Origin: Tretioscincus oriximinensis | Lineage: Eukaryota > Chordata > Lepidosauria > Squamata > Gymnophthalmidae | Direction of reading: 5' to 3' | Assembly (NCBI GenBank): GCA_022410635.1 | Contig: JAJVDF010000257.1 | Coordinates: forward strand, 807,268 to 871,267 | Length of the DNA: 64,000 nt | Shown: piece by piece, positions 1 to 11,883 of the stretch | Layout of the letters: every line of letters starts with the position of its first letter | How positions within the stretch are numbered: position 1 is the first letter of the stretch | The notes under the pieces: model-generated | What the model was told of the DNA's origin: nothing | Seen by the model: only the letters and a program-made list of their open reading frames with translations | The model's database searches: none | Program-made: the position numbers and the translations under genes

Positions 1-96
1 TCTTCTTCTTCTTCTTCTTCTTCTTCTTCTTCTTCTTCTTCTTCTTCTTCTTCTTCTTCTTCTTCTTCTTCTTCTTCTTCTTCTTCTTCTTCTTCT
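1..96. repeat. (TTC)n microsatellite, runs off the left edge
   Basis: An uninterrupted TTC/TCT triplet tract runs from the first base to about 96. The same tract elsewhere in this window is the 3' tail of a tRNA-derived SINE read in the same direction. A SINE may therefore lie just left of the window, but that is inference. One strand is pure polypurine, so triplex-type structures are possible. Confidence 0.95.
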
Positions 97-1029
97 AAAA
101 CAGCACTACAACATTAAAACAGTATAAAACAAATATTTAAAAGTAGGGATAAAGATGACATTTCCCACCATAACCACATAACAATAGCATTAAAAACCTT
201 CCATCTGGACACAGCCAAAAGCAGTGTGTAAACACTATCACCTCTGAGTTGCTTCTGAGACACTTTTTTTCTTTTCCTTACGTGCGCGTACCACTTGAGA
301 ATGCTGCTTTTGGAACGTGAACTATATGTCTTGAATTCCTACCAAGTAATAGCCGACAGATCTCAACAGCTTAGAAGTATGTGTGAGCTGAAAAGCAGTC
401 AGTGTGAATAAACAGACTGGGTCAAATCATTTAACCAACGTTGTATTGACCAACAATAAGCTTANGGTAAGTCAGCAAGTATGAAAACTGGCTTATGTAA
501 ACAAACAAGCCCTTTTCTAGGAATGTTAAGGGAAAAACAGTTACTATATATTTTTGCCAGCATCACAGCGCAGCTATCCATGATTTCCATGTAATGCATT
601 TGCGACGTTTCTGAGGCAAGAATATATTTGTGGCTGAGAATGGGCAAAGGTTGCTGTCTTTCAGCTTGTCATTAGCCCTCCTTCTGTCCTGGAGTCCACA
701 GATCGATAGCAGATTTACATCATGATAATTGAATAATGGCCTCATTGGAATGCACATACATAAAAGATTTCACCAAAATNGACAGAATGATCTCAGTTTG
801 TGTGTGTNTGTGTGTTTCTGGGTACACATATCTATATCTCTCCATGGATCTACATACCGGTTGTGGTGATTGAATTATAATAAATATACTTCAGCCGATC
901 TGGGTTAGATGTTGGAATAAATCNAACAATTTGCAAAAGTTTTACATGTACTGTTCCTAATGAAGTGTGAAGATTTAGCCTAGTTTGCACAACAGAAAGG
1001 CTTTCCTTGCAAAATTAGTCGGTAACATC
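97..1029. other. Single-copy AT-rich DNA, no gene seen
   Basis: No open frame with recognisable protein similarity. A short (TG)n run lies near 800. About 40 bases near 232-275 resemble 62345-62393 at the other end of the window, so an old repeat may be hidden here. Confidence 0.5.
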
Positions 1030-1490
1030 TAGATCTACTCAGCCTTGAAAGATGGCATTTAGGAAGTGACTTGATTGACATATNGTATATAAATTATACA
1101 TGACATATAAAAGGGAGGTAGGGGGGAAAGGTAGGGCACTAAATGAAACTGAGATCAACAAAGGAAAGTGTTTCTTCATTCAGAAAGTCATCAATCTATC
1201 AAATTTACTCTTAGACAAGGGGGGACAGCAACCAACTTGTATAATTTCAAGTAAAAATTAGACAAATTAATAGCTGCTAGGTATATCAGTGGCTATTAGA
1301 ATGGAGGATATTTCTTTCAAGTTGGAGGGACAGGTAAAGTGCTTTAAAGGCTATATAAAAGGGGATCAGAGCAGATGGAGTTATTTGAGTTTCTTTTCCC
1401 TGAAGCAATTGATANGCCACTGTGTGAGACAAGATGGGCTGTGGCTTGACCTAGCAGGGCTACTCTTCTTATTTTCCTTTTAGNCTTGAA
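1030..1490 (+). mobile_element. CR1-type LINE 3' end, degraded
   Basis: The segment begins with a CTCAGCCTTGAAAGATGG-like stretch followed by a GACTTGATTGACAT motif. It ends with TGTGTGAGACAAGATGGGCT and a CTCTTCTTATTTTC terminus. These parts occur in the same order in the better preserved copies at 8746-9080 and 34300-35605. CR1 LINEs normally insert 5'-truncated copies without a poly-A tail, which fits. Only 3' terminal sequence remains and it carries no coding capacity. Confidence 0.7.
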
Positions 1491-2039
1491 AAACTAGATT
1501 AAATAAAGAAAATAATAAAGATTTTTCCTAGTTTAGCCCAGTTCTTCAGGACTGAAGATGAATAAAATGTAGGAGTTGGAACATCACCTTTCAGTTGTCC
1601 CAGTGACACCTGAGAAAAGTGCTAAGATCTACTTGATAGTGATCAAGTGTAGCATAAAAAATGGAACCAGAAGAGCATGTATAGTAATTGGCTTTAAAAT
1701 GCTACAACTAGCTTAAGGACCCACTTTAATTTCATTTTCATGTGGAGATGCTTTAATTTTTTAAAGCATTTTTTNAATAACCGAATATGTTGTAAATATA
1801 TTTTCCTTTTGAAAAAAGTTAAAAATTTATTAGCTGATCCGATATATTAATTACAGCAGATTAAAGTTTAATTAGGACTATTAATGTATAAGTTGGAAAC
1901 AAAGGTGTTTTTTGCACAGGACATTATTTTTCTGTCTAGGATTTTATCCTTTACAAGGAAAGTGTCCAGGGACCTCCTATCTGTATGTTAATGTGGGAAG
2001 AAGTCTTATCCTTTCTTAGNATACGCCATCTTCACAGTT
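1491..2039. other. Single-copy AT-rich DNA
   Basis: No gene or clear repeat seen. The part around 1725-1890 is very AT-rich and contains several TTAATTA/TAATTA-type homeodomain core motifs, including TATTAATTACAGC. It could be a conserved non-coding element, but only alignment would show that. Confidence 0.4.
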
Positions 2040-2184
2040 TAGGCTGCATCCACATGTCAGCTTTATACCTGTAGGGGAGCGACCTGGATGCGGATTGTGC
2101 CAAAAATTCCTGTTACCCAGTAGCGGAGCCCTCCAGGGATCCACTCCACTAGCAGAGTGAGGTTCCTGAAAATTAAAGGGAGTC

Positions 2185-2400
2185 CTTCTCACTTGGTTTT
2201 CTACGTTCTCTGTAAAGGCTTCTTTGATGAGTGGTGAGTCTTTGGTATTGATTACGTCGCGCACGTGTGAGTTCCAACTTGCAGNAATCAATGATAACTG
2301 GAACTGCTTTTTGGCACACACACATGGTGTAATCAACATGGAAGACTTACCATGTATCACTGAAGCCTTTCAACAGAAGGTAAGAACCAGGGTGGGTGGA
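2185..2400. repeat. Imperfect palindrome (foldback), about 100-bp arms
   Basis: The arms centre near 2285. The left arm contains AAAGGCTTCTTTGATGA, GTGAGTCTTTGGTATTGATTA and a CACGTGTGAG block. The reverse complement of the right arm contains AAAGGCTTCAGTGAT, GTAAGTCTTCCATGTTGATTA and CATGTGTGTG. Both strands therefore translate to similar short peptides, which is a by-product of the palindrome and not a gene. It is probably the remains of a non-autonomous DNA transposon. No target duplication was found. Confidence 0.6.
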
Positions 2401-3269
2401 AGGGCCAAGCATTGCCACTGCCGCCCCCCATAGTGACCCAATCTTTGGGTGGCCGGAGCAGGGCCCTGGCTCNCCCTATGGTAGGCCTGTCCCTGAACCA
2501 CTCCCATTGCTGTGTGTGGCTTGTGGCGTGGAGGATGTCCGCATCTAGGGTGAGAGTGTGTGCAAAGTCACATGGAGACCAGGTGTTCAGCCACCAGTTG
2601 GAGTGCTGCCAGGGCCCATGTGAGTGCCAGGAGCATGTCCAGCTGTTCCCATGGCAGTACTGCTCTCCTTGTACTGCTCTCTCTGGCAGCGATGCACATC
2701 AAAGCAAGTAGGGGCAGGCAGGAGGGGGTTATCCAGATTATCTGGGCTATAGCAATCGTGTAGAGGCAGCTTTAGCCTGGTTTTATCACTACACATCAAT
2801 AATGAGATACGTGGCTGTGCCAGACACAACTCTACAGATCAGAATATGATGGAGGAAACTTTTAGGTGGCACCTGTTTACTCTGTTATTGTGTGAGAGAG
2901 TTGAGGCTACCAGAAGCNTTTTTGTTTCTCCATGCTGACATATGCAAGCACAGTAAGCTTGGGTGAAAAAAGATTAAAAGTATGCCTATTTTGTTCTTTG
3001 CTCTTTGGAACCCATCTCTAGTAGAGTTTTCACAAAAAATTGAGACAACTTTAATGGATCTGGAAAAGAGGAGTTTTCACTAGTGTAGCTTATAATGCCT
3101 ATGTCACCTGGAAAAATCCCTGAGCTGGATGTGTGTCAAGTTCAGATCTAACAGCAGTTAGTCTGGACCAGTGCCCACATGCTGATGGTGCTGTTTCAGA
3201 CCATGTATTTCTATGGTGCAAACCATTAGGTTTGGTTGACTTGGGCCATGGAGAAGTAACTGCAAAAAG
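2401..3269. other. GC-richer unique DNA, nothing recognised
   Basis: The part from 2400 to 2780 is more GC-rich than its surroundings and has short open frames on both strands. None resembles a protein family I know. It may belong to the same mobile element as the foldback to its left. Confidence 0.4.
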
Positions 3270-3750
3270 ACTGAAGCCCCATCCAGAAAAAATATTTTTA
3301 CCGCTATGGTAGTTACATCAGGGTGAATCAGCCTCATGTTCACATGCAGTTTCAACAATCCATTCACCGTAAGGCCCCAGCGCCACAGGTTTTCCTGATA
3401 GTAATTATATACAGATAATGGAGCAGGCTACTCCTTTTTCCTAAAAAAAAAAAAGGTGATATGGTATATGTGCATGGGAACAGGCAGGAAAAGGTGAGAA
3501 TTTAGCCAAGATTTGAGGCAAGGCATGCATACTAGGCTGAGATTTAGGGCAAGACAAGCGCACTAGAGCTCAAATATATGAGGGGAGGGAGAAGAACAGC
3601 CAACCGGGGGACTGTGTGCACGAGATCTTGGGCATGCAATGCAATGGAATACTTTTGCCTGTGGATTTGTCAGTTCCTTGCTGTGGAAATGCAGAAATGT
3701 GAGGATGGGTGGGCAACTGGGTTATTCCAGATTTAAAATAAATTCCAGAT
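3270..3750 (+). repeat. Unclassified interspersed repeat, copy 1
   Basis: Similar to 30185-30600 in the same orientation. Both have a CCAGA motif near the left end, then a TTTTTACCGCTATGGTAGTT-like stretch, GAATCAGCCTCATG, and near the right end TTCCAGATTTAAAATA followed by a second TTCTGGATTT/TTCCAGATTT block. The middle parts differ in length and sequence. This is consistent with an old non-autonomous DNA transposon. The family is not identified. Confidence 0.5.
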
Positions 3751-6029
3751 TTAAAAAGTTTGGAGAAGTTAGAACATACGGAATTAACTTTGCTGATGTG
3801 CTGTTTCACTGTGAAAATGGACTGAAGCTGGAATAAAGCTTAAAGGTCGATGAGCACTTAGTTGCCTGTATGGATACCATTAGGTGGACAATGGGGATAA
3901 TGGATACCATCAGCAATAGCATGATCTGTGTTGCAACCAAACAATATTCCCTTGTTGTTTTGCTTTTTCCCTGCCATCTTGAAAGCAAATTTGCAAAATC
4001 ACCAGTGTGGCAAACGCAAATGTTTTGAAATGGTAAATTATGCTTTGGAAGTTTAATTTTTGAACTAAGTCATCAGGAGATGAGCTTGAAAAGTAAAAGA
4101 AGACATGAAAGTGCTATTTCTGTAGAACGAATCCCTGTTGTATTCTGATATGAATCGTAAAGTGGAACTCTGTTTTCACAAACACTTTCCATCTGGCATA
4201 GAAAGCCAAAAAAGCTTCAGTGAGTCTGAAAGCTCTGAGGAATCTTTGTTTTCTATTTTTCTCTCTTTTTCTCTTCATTCCCCTGCCATCTCCCACCCTC
4301 CTGTCTGGGCTACCACTGCAGTAATTTTTGAAAACTTATCAGTAATAAACATGCTTGTGATAACAAGACTGACTGGAAGTAAAACTCCTTTTCCCCTTAA
4401 TTATAGCCTCCTTATATATCCGGAATAAAATTAATCAACAAGAACATTATTCTTCATTAGCTTCTGCAGCTGTCTCTAAGTCTTTGTTTTTCGTATACAT
4501 CTTCTTCCATCCAAGGCTTTTATCGCCAGAACACTTTGATAAAAGTCCTGTTTCGCCGTGTGACATTGCAAAAAGGGTTTCAACAGACATGAACATTCTC
4601 ACCATCTAAAAAAGTCTTCGATTTTTGTCTCACTTCTAGTGGAGAATTTTTGCCCTCAGGGTATTTTTACTTGGGTGTTATAAGGCTACATTAATATGTT
4701 TATGCCAACTAAAATGTTTAAATAAATATTGAACCATGTTGGGAAGCACTTAGTCATTCTTCATATCCTCTAATTTAAGGTTGAAGAAATTGTGATTAAG
4801 GAGACAAGATGAATTTAAAAGGAAAATGCGATGTTTCTTATTGATCAACATCATGTTGGGACAGGTACACCTTTTACCAGTCACTATGAGATCTGAATGC
4901 TGCTGTGAATAAGAGCTACAGAAAAAGCACCTAGATTCAAAATTATGTTGTATGCTGAAGCAGTGGGCAGATGTATGGTCAAATCATCCCTGCTACTGAA
5001 AACTCAAGGCATTTTTTCAGCTGGATAGCCATTTGGTAAGTTAAAATGGTCAATGAATTATATAAATATTGTTTTTACATCTGTATAACAGTTTTCTAAG
5101 TTAGCTATAATATTGTATTTCTCATGCCATATATTATGCTTGTCTGATAAATCATAACACAGTTCAGATTTAAATTAGCAACCAACAGAGGTATAGGATG
5201 GGTTGCCATGATTGGGGCTGTGTCCTGCCTATTTCCTACCACTGACAAACACTTCCCCATTATTTCCGACCCCCATTATGCTGCCCATGTACTGTTCCCC
5301 TGTCCCACACTATACTGCCCCTGCAGCACTAATACGTTTCTTGTTTTAAAAACTATTGTTAAATTAAGTTTTAAATTTGCTTTATCTTATTCTTTTAATA
5401 GTGTTTATCAACTAAAAAACACCTGTACTGATGAAAGAAGGGGATTTTCGGGCAACCAAAGCAAAGAAAGATAAGCATGCTAAATGAGTCTCTTCCAAAT
5501 AAGGCACAAAATACTCTTAACAAGGACCTAAGTCAGACGTGTGTCCATGTCTGTTTACTATTGTTACTTTGTTATAGGTGAGTATCAATGTGCAATGAAA
5601 TACATGGTTCGTTAACTACTAGTTCTGTTGCCTGTTTTGGCCTGTCTACACCATATGGGGACACAGTGAGTCAATTCCATTGGAACATCCATGCCAAATT
5701 ATCCTTTGGGTCTGCTTGGTTCCTGCCAGTGGCTGTTGTTGGACAATGCATGATGCTTCTTGCCATCATCCAACATGTTTTTCTGGCTTCACTGATACTA
5801 CTTGGAAGCTGCTCTTTAAAGGACTGGGACCTACTGAATGTCTGCTCCAAATTTACTCTTGGATGCGAAGCACAGACTCTTGATAAAGGCAGGAAGCTAC
5901 TGCTCCTGTGAAACTTGATGCTCTACTATTATTACTGCATTTTATATTTCATTATGACAAAGATGTATTTTGAAGGTTTTGATCCTTACCCTTGTATTTT
6001 GTGAATGGTTTAATACTTTTGCTTATTCT
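3751..6029. other. Single-copy DNA, no gene seen
   Basis: About 2.3 kb without a clear repeat. Short open frames at 4138-4428 and 5588-5911 have no recognisable domain and no splice or start context, so I leave them out as genes. Around 4500-4590 the sequence (CTTTTATCGCC, then CTTTGATAAAAG) looks like possible regulatory DNA, but that is a weak impression. Confidence 0.4.
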
Positions 6030-6165
6030 TAGGCCCTGTCCACACAGAGCCTTATCCTGGGCTGTACCTCAGAATAGGAGCCTGCTATAGTCCATACTGC
6101 CGTGTGGAGGGCCAAGCTTTGTCTGAGATGTTACCCAGAATAAGGCTCCATATGGGCAGGGCTAT
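6030..6165. mobile_element. Short inverted-repeat element (MITE-like family M1)
   Basis: The left end reads AGGCCCTGTCCACACAG, then AGCCTTATCCTGGG. The right end is its approximate reverse complement, CCCAGAATAAGGCT followed by GGGCAGGGCTATA. Related elements sit at 14508-14637, 27946-28128 and 33378-33790, all with AGCCTTATTCTGG-type or GACCCAGTG-type ends. It is non-coding and presumably moved by a transposase encoded elsewhere. The superfamily is not certain, and no clean target duplication was found here. Confidence 0.6.
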
Positions 6166-6364
6166 AGTTGTAAATACTTGGGCATTTTATGACAAATGTG
6201 GTACATNCGTACATATGTGAAGGTAAGGCACATGTTGGTGCAGATGAATACCTATAATTCCATCTAAGAGCACAGATCATAAGCTATGGTTGGATATGTA
6301 GAGGTTCCAACTGGTAGCCCTTTTCAAGTTCTTGAACTACATCATTTCTACTGCATTCCACCTG

Positions 6365-6425
6365 GTTCAGTAAATGCAAGGGAATGCTGGGAGGTATAAT
6401 TCAGAAACATCTGGAAGGCTTCTAG
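6365..6425. mobile_element. Fragment of a hAT-like repeat (inferred)
   Basis: The stretch GGAATGCTGGGAGGTATAAT followed by ACATCTGGAAGGCTTCTAGG resembles the common amniote repeat whose consensus includes a GGGAATGCTGGGAGTTGTAGT-like block and an ACATCTGGAGGGCCACAGG-like block. I match this from memory of the family. The copy is short and diverged. Confidence 0.4.
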
Positions 6426-8589
6426 GTGGACATTCCTGCTGTAGAAAATCTCCCTGTCTGTCCAAAAATGTCACAGTAAACTCTTTCTTTAAGATAATAA
6501 TAATAAACCCTAAGAGAACCCACGTTCATCCAATCACAATGCATTTTCCTTTTNCTTTTCTATTTACTTATTTCTTTAAAATAGCAAGCCTTTTTAGGAA
6601 CAAAAGTGCCAAAATTGCTACTTTCTTAGGGACAGTGACCATAGGGGCATCTTCCTTTTAGGTTAGCAGATTGGCACTTGCTTCTGCCAAGGCTTTTATC
6701 AGCTGTGTGTGCTCACTGAGGCCAGATGGCTCTAAGGAAGATGCTTGGAGATTTGAAGTGCTGATGAGGCTGGGGGGGGGGGGGTGTCTTTGAATCTGAC
6801 ATTCCAGCCTTCTTCATGGCGTCAGTGTTTATATAAACCTGAGAAAAAAACTGCCACTAATGCTCATCACTCTCGTTTTTCAACCTTAATGGTAATTACA
6901 TTCCATGCATGACAGGAGATTTAGCATCACATTGAAGATCAGGGTGGGTGGGTAGATGAATTGTATAACTATAGATGACAATTATGGCACAGATCAATCT
7001 GATCATCTGGAAGTCCAAACAGGTCAAACATAGCCCACTGGATTTAGAAATTTTCTATTATTGACAGATATGGCACCGAAACACTCCTTACTGTAGAGGG
7101 TTAAATTACTATAGATCACCAAAATTGAAATGTCATTGATAATAAGACTGAGTAATATTGGTAAATTCCCCTTTTCTCCTCCACAGTAGATTCTTCTCTC
7201 TGATCTTCATCAAGACAGATAGTAAATGGGACTTATCAACAGTAGGGGCAAGAGTCAATGAACTTCTACCAACTACAATGTTTCCAACCATCATAGTCCA
7301 TTTCAGAAATCTCCCAGTTTGGATCTAATGCTAAACTGGACAATATGGAAATACGTGCCATCAGTCTACATCAGTCTACAATCTCATAAAGGATTTTCTC
7401 GTGTCTTGACATGTATAATGCTTCTTGTAGCATTCCCACAAAAAAGCAGACATGTTATGCAACTTTAATGGGNGTGGAAAAAGGGAATGTTTATAAGATG
7501 CAGCTTATAATGCCTGCACTTTTAAAGCTACAAAACTCCTGTTCATTTTTTGTGGTAACTCTGGCCACTGGGGATGCCCGCATGGCCAATGCAAGGGGAA
7601 AGGTTTACCTGCTGTACTAAAGGAATATTTATTTTCAATCATTCAAGAGTCTAATGCTTGCTGTATACAATTTCCTCCTCTACTGACTAATTCACTATTT
7701 GAGATCATCCTGAGAGTACATTCTACTTATATCATATTTTGATTATTGTCAAATTTTTCTCTCCATGAAACAACCTTTTAGATGAGATTTGCCATGTGTC
7801 TGTCAACAGTTTTAGGCAGCTGGTAAAATTACATTTCCTTAGATATTTGGAAAATAGTATTTTACTGTTACCCTATTGTTTCCTTTTTGATAATTTTATC
7901 GTTTTGTTTTGTTTCTTTGAATGTTTTTATTTGGTGCAATACCTTCAAACTATGGAAAAGAGCAATACTGAGATTTTATAATAAATAAAAACAAAGTTAT
8001 GGATATAGTCATAGGTCATTTTTACACTTGCCTTATCTGTACTGATATNGGGTAGGTTACCCTGTACCTGAATAAGCAACCTGAGACTCAAGCTGAATCA
8101 CATTACTCTTGGTCCAAGAAAAGGCCATCTGTATCGGGATGGCTTGTTCTGTATCAGGCCCCATTGCAGTTCTGAAACCTGCTAGTTTTGGAATTAGTCA
8201 CGTAGTTTGCAGAGCTNCCGTGGTTCATTTTGTTGATACTTCTTATTGTGCCACTGAAATGGCCCACCATAGTATACTGGGGCATAAAGCAGTGTGCCTT
8301 TGCAGACTGATATACTATTCCCTAGTACACCTAGATCTTGAAATAAGATGTCTAACAGTACACCAGACCAGGAGGCCATTTTTGATGTCCTAGACTTTGT
8401 ATGTAAAGGAAAGGGAGGAGCCTCTCTGGTCTTCTCTAAGGTGCAGACCAAAAAGATCTAGAATTAGATTACATTCCCATATCAGCAGGTGTGTTGTCCT
8501 ATAGTATGAACTGGACTAAGGACTAGAAGGACAAAGTTTATAAGAGGCCTTTATGTAGCTCCTACCNCAGAAGGCCATTTCTCCTTAAG
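6426..8589. other. Single-copy DNA, no gene seen
   Basis: Contains a 13-base poly-G run near 6772-6784 and a small tandem repeat of CATCAGTCTA near 7360-7380. No domain is recognisable in the short frames. The stretch 6865-6940 has a TGGTAATTACATTCCATGCATG block that could be regulatory, which is inference only. Confidence 0.4.
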
Positions 8590-8745
8590 ATCTTCGTGCG
8601 TGGGTAGGTCTATATGGGAAGACAGCCAGGGCCCATGCTGTTTGGGCTTTGTATATTTAGCTGCCCAGGGGCAACGAGTGGGCCACTGGGTGATGCTGGA
8701 TGCTGGACTAGATGGACTGTGGCCTCAACTAGCAGGGCTCCTCTA
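8590..8745 (+). mobile_element. CR1-type LINE 3' end, copy B1
   Basis: Contains the terminal block GGATGCTGGACTAGATGGAC and GTGGCCTCAACTAGCAGGGC, the same 3' module as the copy immediately to the right. It ends directly where the second copy begins at about 8746, so the two 3' ends lie head to tail. Confidence 0.7.
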
Positions 8746-9080
8746 TATTTTTTCATCCAGAGGGTCATTGACCTGTGTAATTTACTTCCTGAAGAGGTGG
8801 TGGTAGGTAACAGTTTGGATAGCTTCAAGACAGGACTATACAGGTTTATACAAGGGTATAAATGGGTACTATGATGGATATCTGGATGCTGCCTCTGGGA
8901 TGGAGCAACAGATAGTGCTCCTGAAATGCCATTTGCAGGGAGTCATGAACAGGTGCATATTTTGCTTTCCTCTGTTCAGACTGCCCAGGTGCATCTGGTG
9001 GGCCTCTGTGTGAGACAGAATGCTGGACTAGATGGGCTGTGGCCTGATCCAGTATGGCTCTTCTTATGTTCTTATGTGCC
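8746..9080 (+). mobile_element. CR1-type LINE 3' end, copy B2
   Basis: Shows TTTTTTCATCCAGAGGGTCA, a degenerate C-terminal coding remnant (TTCAAGACAGGACTATACAG), TGCCTCTGGGATGGAGCAAC, and the 3' end TGTGTGAGACAGAATGCTGG followed by repeated TTCTTATG octamer-like units. All parts recur in the same order at 35281-35590. It is heavily 5'-truncated, which is usual for CR1. Confidence 0.85.
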
Positions 9081-9182
9081 TCTTTCTGGTTCTGCTGCAA
9101 CTTAATTGATGGCAACACAACAAAAATAACAATACTAAGCATTTTCATACTCTATTCTCCACCAAGAGAAGCCAAAATTAGA

Positions 9183-9478
9183 GGCATGAATGGCACAGAG
9201 GTTAAGAGACAGTCCTTCAATCCAGAAGTCCATTCTTGAAGCCCTCTGTTTGGTGAGGAGAGGGTGTGGGTCCTTCATTTGCCTNGGCTTCAGCTAACTC
9301 AGCTGTTCAAAAGAAAGTAGATTTCCAATCTACATTTCAATAGATTAATGTGTACTGTCATACTGTGGTGGGGAAGATAGAATAGATGTAAACCTTTGGG
9401 CAAAAATTAACCTTGTAAGCCGCTCTGAGTCCTTTTGGGGTGGGGTATAAAAGCCAGATTCTTCTTCGTTCTTCATTC
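9183..9478 (+). mobile_element. tRNA-derived SINE with BovB-type (CTT)n tail, old copy
   Basis: The head (GGCACAGAGGTTAAGAGACA, then AATCCAGAAGTCC) is a degenerate tRNA-like region. The tail reads CCTTGTAAGCCGCTCTGAGT, GGGGTGGGGTATAAAAGCC and then a (CTT/CCT) tract. The same head and tail are better preserved at 38415-38728. The tail resembles the BovB LINE 3' end used by squamate SINEs. Confidence 0.7.
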
Positions 9479-9544
9479 TTNTTTCTCCTCCTCCTCCTCC
9501 TTTCTTCTTCTCCTCCTCCTTTCTTCTTCTNCTCCTCCTCCTCC
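9462..9544. repeat. (CTT)/(CCT) microsatellite
   Basis: Imperfect TTC and TCC units with two Ns. They directly follow the SINE tail and are best read as its expanded 3' tail. Confidence 0.85.
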
Positions 9545-10614
9545 AATGTTGAATGGGAATCAGTAAAAAACCCCAGCATGTCATAACACAAAGACCCTAA
9601 GAAGACATTACATGTTAATCAGAGGAAGAAGAAATGCCATGTTATGGTTGATACAGTTTTAACTCTAGACAGACTGAAACTTGAATAAATCATACCTTAA
9701 TTTGCTTTTCCAGTACTTGGTCTTCTTAATTGTCACTTCAAGGATTATTTGAGTGAAAATTCAGGGCTGGAATGAGACTGCTACATCCTCCAGTACTAGG
9801 AGTTGTATGTTCCATCCTGAGCAAAATCTTGCAGACTTCCAGCAGATTTTAGACTGCTGCTATAGCAATGTGATGTTGGAAATAGGCCTTTGGTCTGATT
9901 ATTTATTTACTTATAGTTTATGCTGCCTTATTCCCAAAGATCTCAGGATAGGTAGCAACAATAAAATCAGAATACAAACCATTCCCCTATTTTTCCATTT
10001 GCATGTTGCAGGTAATGTTGCCTCATTGGTCTTTATAGCCAGTTGCTGCTGCTATTAAGTTTAAGGAAAATTTCTGGGAAGTAAATGCAATCTTTGTATG
10101 TTCATAATTTTATACGTAACTAGGATAGGATGACACAATGATCAAGATATGTCTTGGTTTTAATNGAAAAGCCCAATATACAAATCACATTAGTTTCATT
10201 TATAAAACTACAGGTTCAGTTTTAAAATTCTATGAGGCTTCCAAAAATCCTTTTAAGCCGGAGGGATTTCTTTAATCTTAAAATTTAACTCCTGACTCTT
10301 TTTTTTTTTAAGGAAGAAAAGAGAGTTGAGGGATATTAAAGAAGGAAAAGAAATCGATTGAGTCTAGTAATGGAAATTGAATCTCTGCTTGTCCTAATTA
10401 CTGTGAGCCTTATTACACTTGTCATCAGTGCTGTCATATTGCCATAATTTTTTTTAATCCCTAAGCATCACAGAGAAGCACAAGAGCAGGCAAATGTGGC
10501 CCCTTTTTTCTTACCTTTATTGTGGGTTGCCTTAGTGAGCGGAATGTTATGAAATACAGAACCACCTCTATAAAAAGTTTCTGATTTCCCCGTGCTCAGT
10601 TAAGTTTTTCTGAG
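9545..10614. other. Mostly single-copy DNA
   Basis: Around 9900-9990 there is a TATTTATTTACTTATAG start followed by TTCCCAAAGATCTCAGGATA, which looks like an old minus-strand L2-type 3' tail. The stretch 10345-10460 (AATGGAAATTGAATCTCTGC, TCCTAATTACTGTGAGCC) could be a conserved non-coding element. No gene seen. Confidence 0.4.
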
Positions 10615-10996
10615 TCCTTTCTTCTTCTTCTTCTTCTTCTTCTTCTTCTTCTTCTTCTTCTTCTTCTTCTTCTTCTTCTTCTTCTTCTTCTTCTTCTTCT
10701 TCTTCTTCTTCTTNNNNNNNNNNNNNNNNNNNNNNNNNNNNNNNNNNNNNNNNNNNNNNNNNNNNNNNNNNNNNNNNNNNNNNNNNNNNNNNNNNNNNNN
10801 NNNNNNNNNNNNNNNNNNNNNNNNNNNNNNNNNNNNNNNNNNNNNNNNNNNNNNNNNNNNNNNNNNNNNNNNNNNNNNNNNNNNNNNNNNNNNNNNNNNN
10901 NNNNNNNNNNNNNNNNNNNNNNNNNNNNNNNNNNNNNNNNNNNNNNNNNNNNNNNNNNNNNNNNNNNNNNNNNCTCCTTCTCCTTCTCCTTCTTCT
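10615..10996. repeat. (CTT)n microsatellite interrupted by an assembly gap
   Basis: A pure CTT tract runs from about 10621 to 10713. It is followed by 260 Ns (10714-10973) and resumes as CTCCTT units to 10996. The gap is almost certainly within the triplet repeat, so the true tract length is unknown. Confidence 0.9.
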
Positions 10997-11883
10997 GCTC
11001 ACTTATTTTCCACCAGTGTGATTGTTGTAAATTGCGTACATTTAAATTGTGTTTTTACTTCTTCATAGCTTTGCGTGAAAATGAAAAAAGTCAACAGCAA
11101 GAAAAGCCACACTCACGCCACTGCAATATGAATAAAATAAAAAGATTCAGAATATATCTATTTGTTTAAATTTATATTCCTCATGTTCACCTATATGAAT
11201 TGCATAATAAAACTATAGTAATTTTTAAGTTATAATAAAATTGTTTGTGTTACAAATTGGCAAAAATACATTTTCCCCAACTCANTGCAGTTTTGAGCAG
11301 GAAGGAAATTATCATGTTGTCCCTTAATTCACACTAGTAGAATTTATTTATTTATTTAAAATATTTATGTGCTACTTCATATTAAAATATAATTGTACAG
11401 CAATTACATAAAGAGTAAAAATAAACAAAATTGTAATAGCTATATAATTCCCCTTGTATCTTCCAGGGAATTTCACCTGTATCCCACCCCTTTTGCCTCC
11501 CCCCCTATTATTTTCATCTACAGTATTAAATATCTTTAATATAGTTGCATAAGACTGTGTTTTAGCAGTGGAGAATCTAAAACAGACAGCAATTCATATT
11601 GGCTCTTCTATATATTAAAGATCTGGAAACATTCAGGATATGGCAGCAGCAACATCAGCACAATGCAACTGTGATCTTTTTAATTTCCTGCGATTACCCC
11701 AAAGGGTGGACAGTCTTCTACCCTGTTTAAAATAAACATTCTAGCAAGTTTGCTTTATTATTTGCTGAAATCAGGCTACAATCATGTTAGGGGATTTGCG
11801 GTCAAACAACCACCTCATCTGTAAAAGTCCTTTTAAAGGAAATGTTTAAAAGCCTCTTATATTTTTCTTCCACCCCCCATAGC
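10997..11883. other. Single-copy AT-rich DNA
   Basis: Around 11340-11430 there is a TTTATTTATTTATTTAAAAT run with LINE- or SINE-tail character. No gene is visible. Confidence 0.4.

Noticed and set aside
2016..2433. Similar peptides on opposite strands (114 and 69 codons)
   Set aside because: The similarity is a direct result of the palindrome at 2185-2400. Not a gene.
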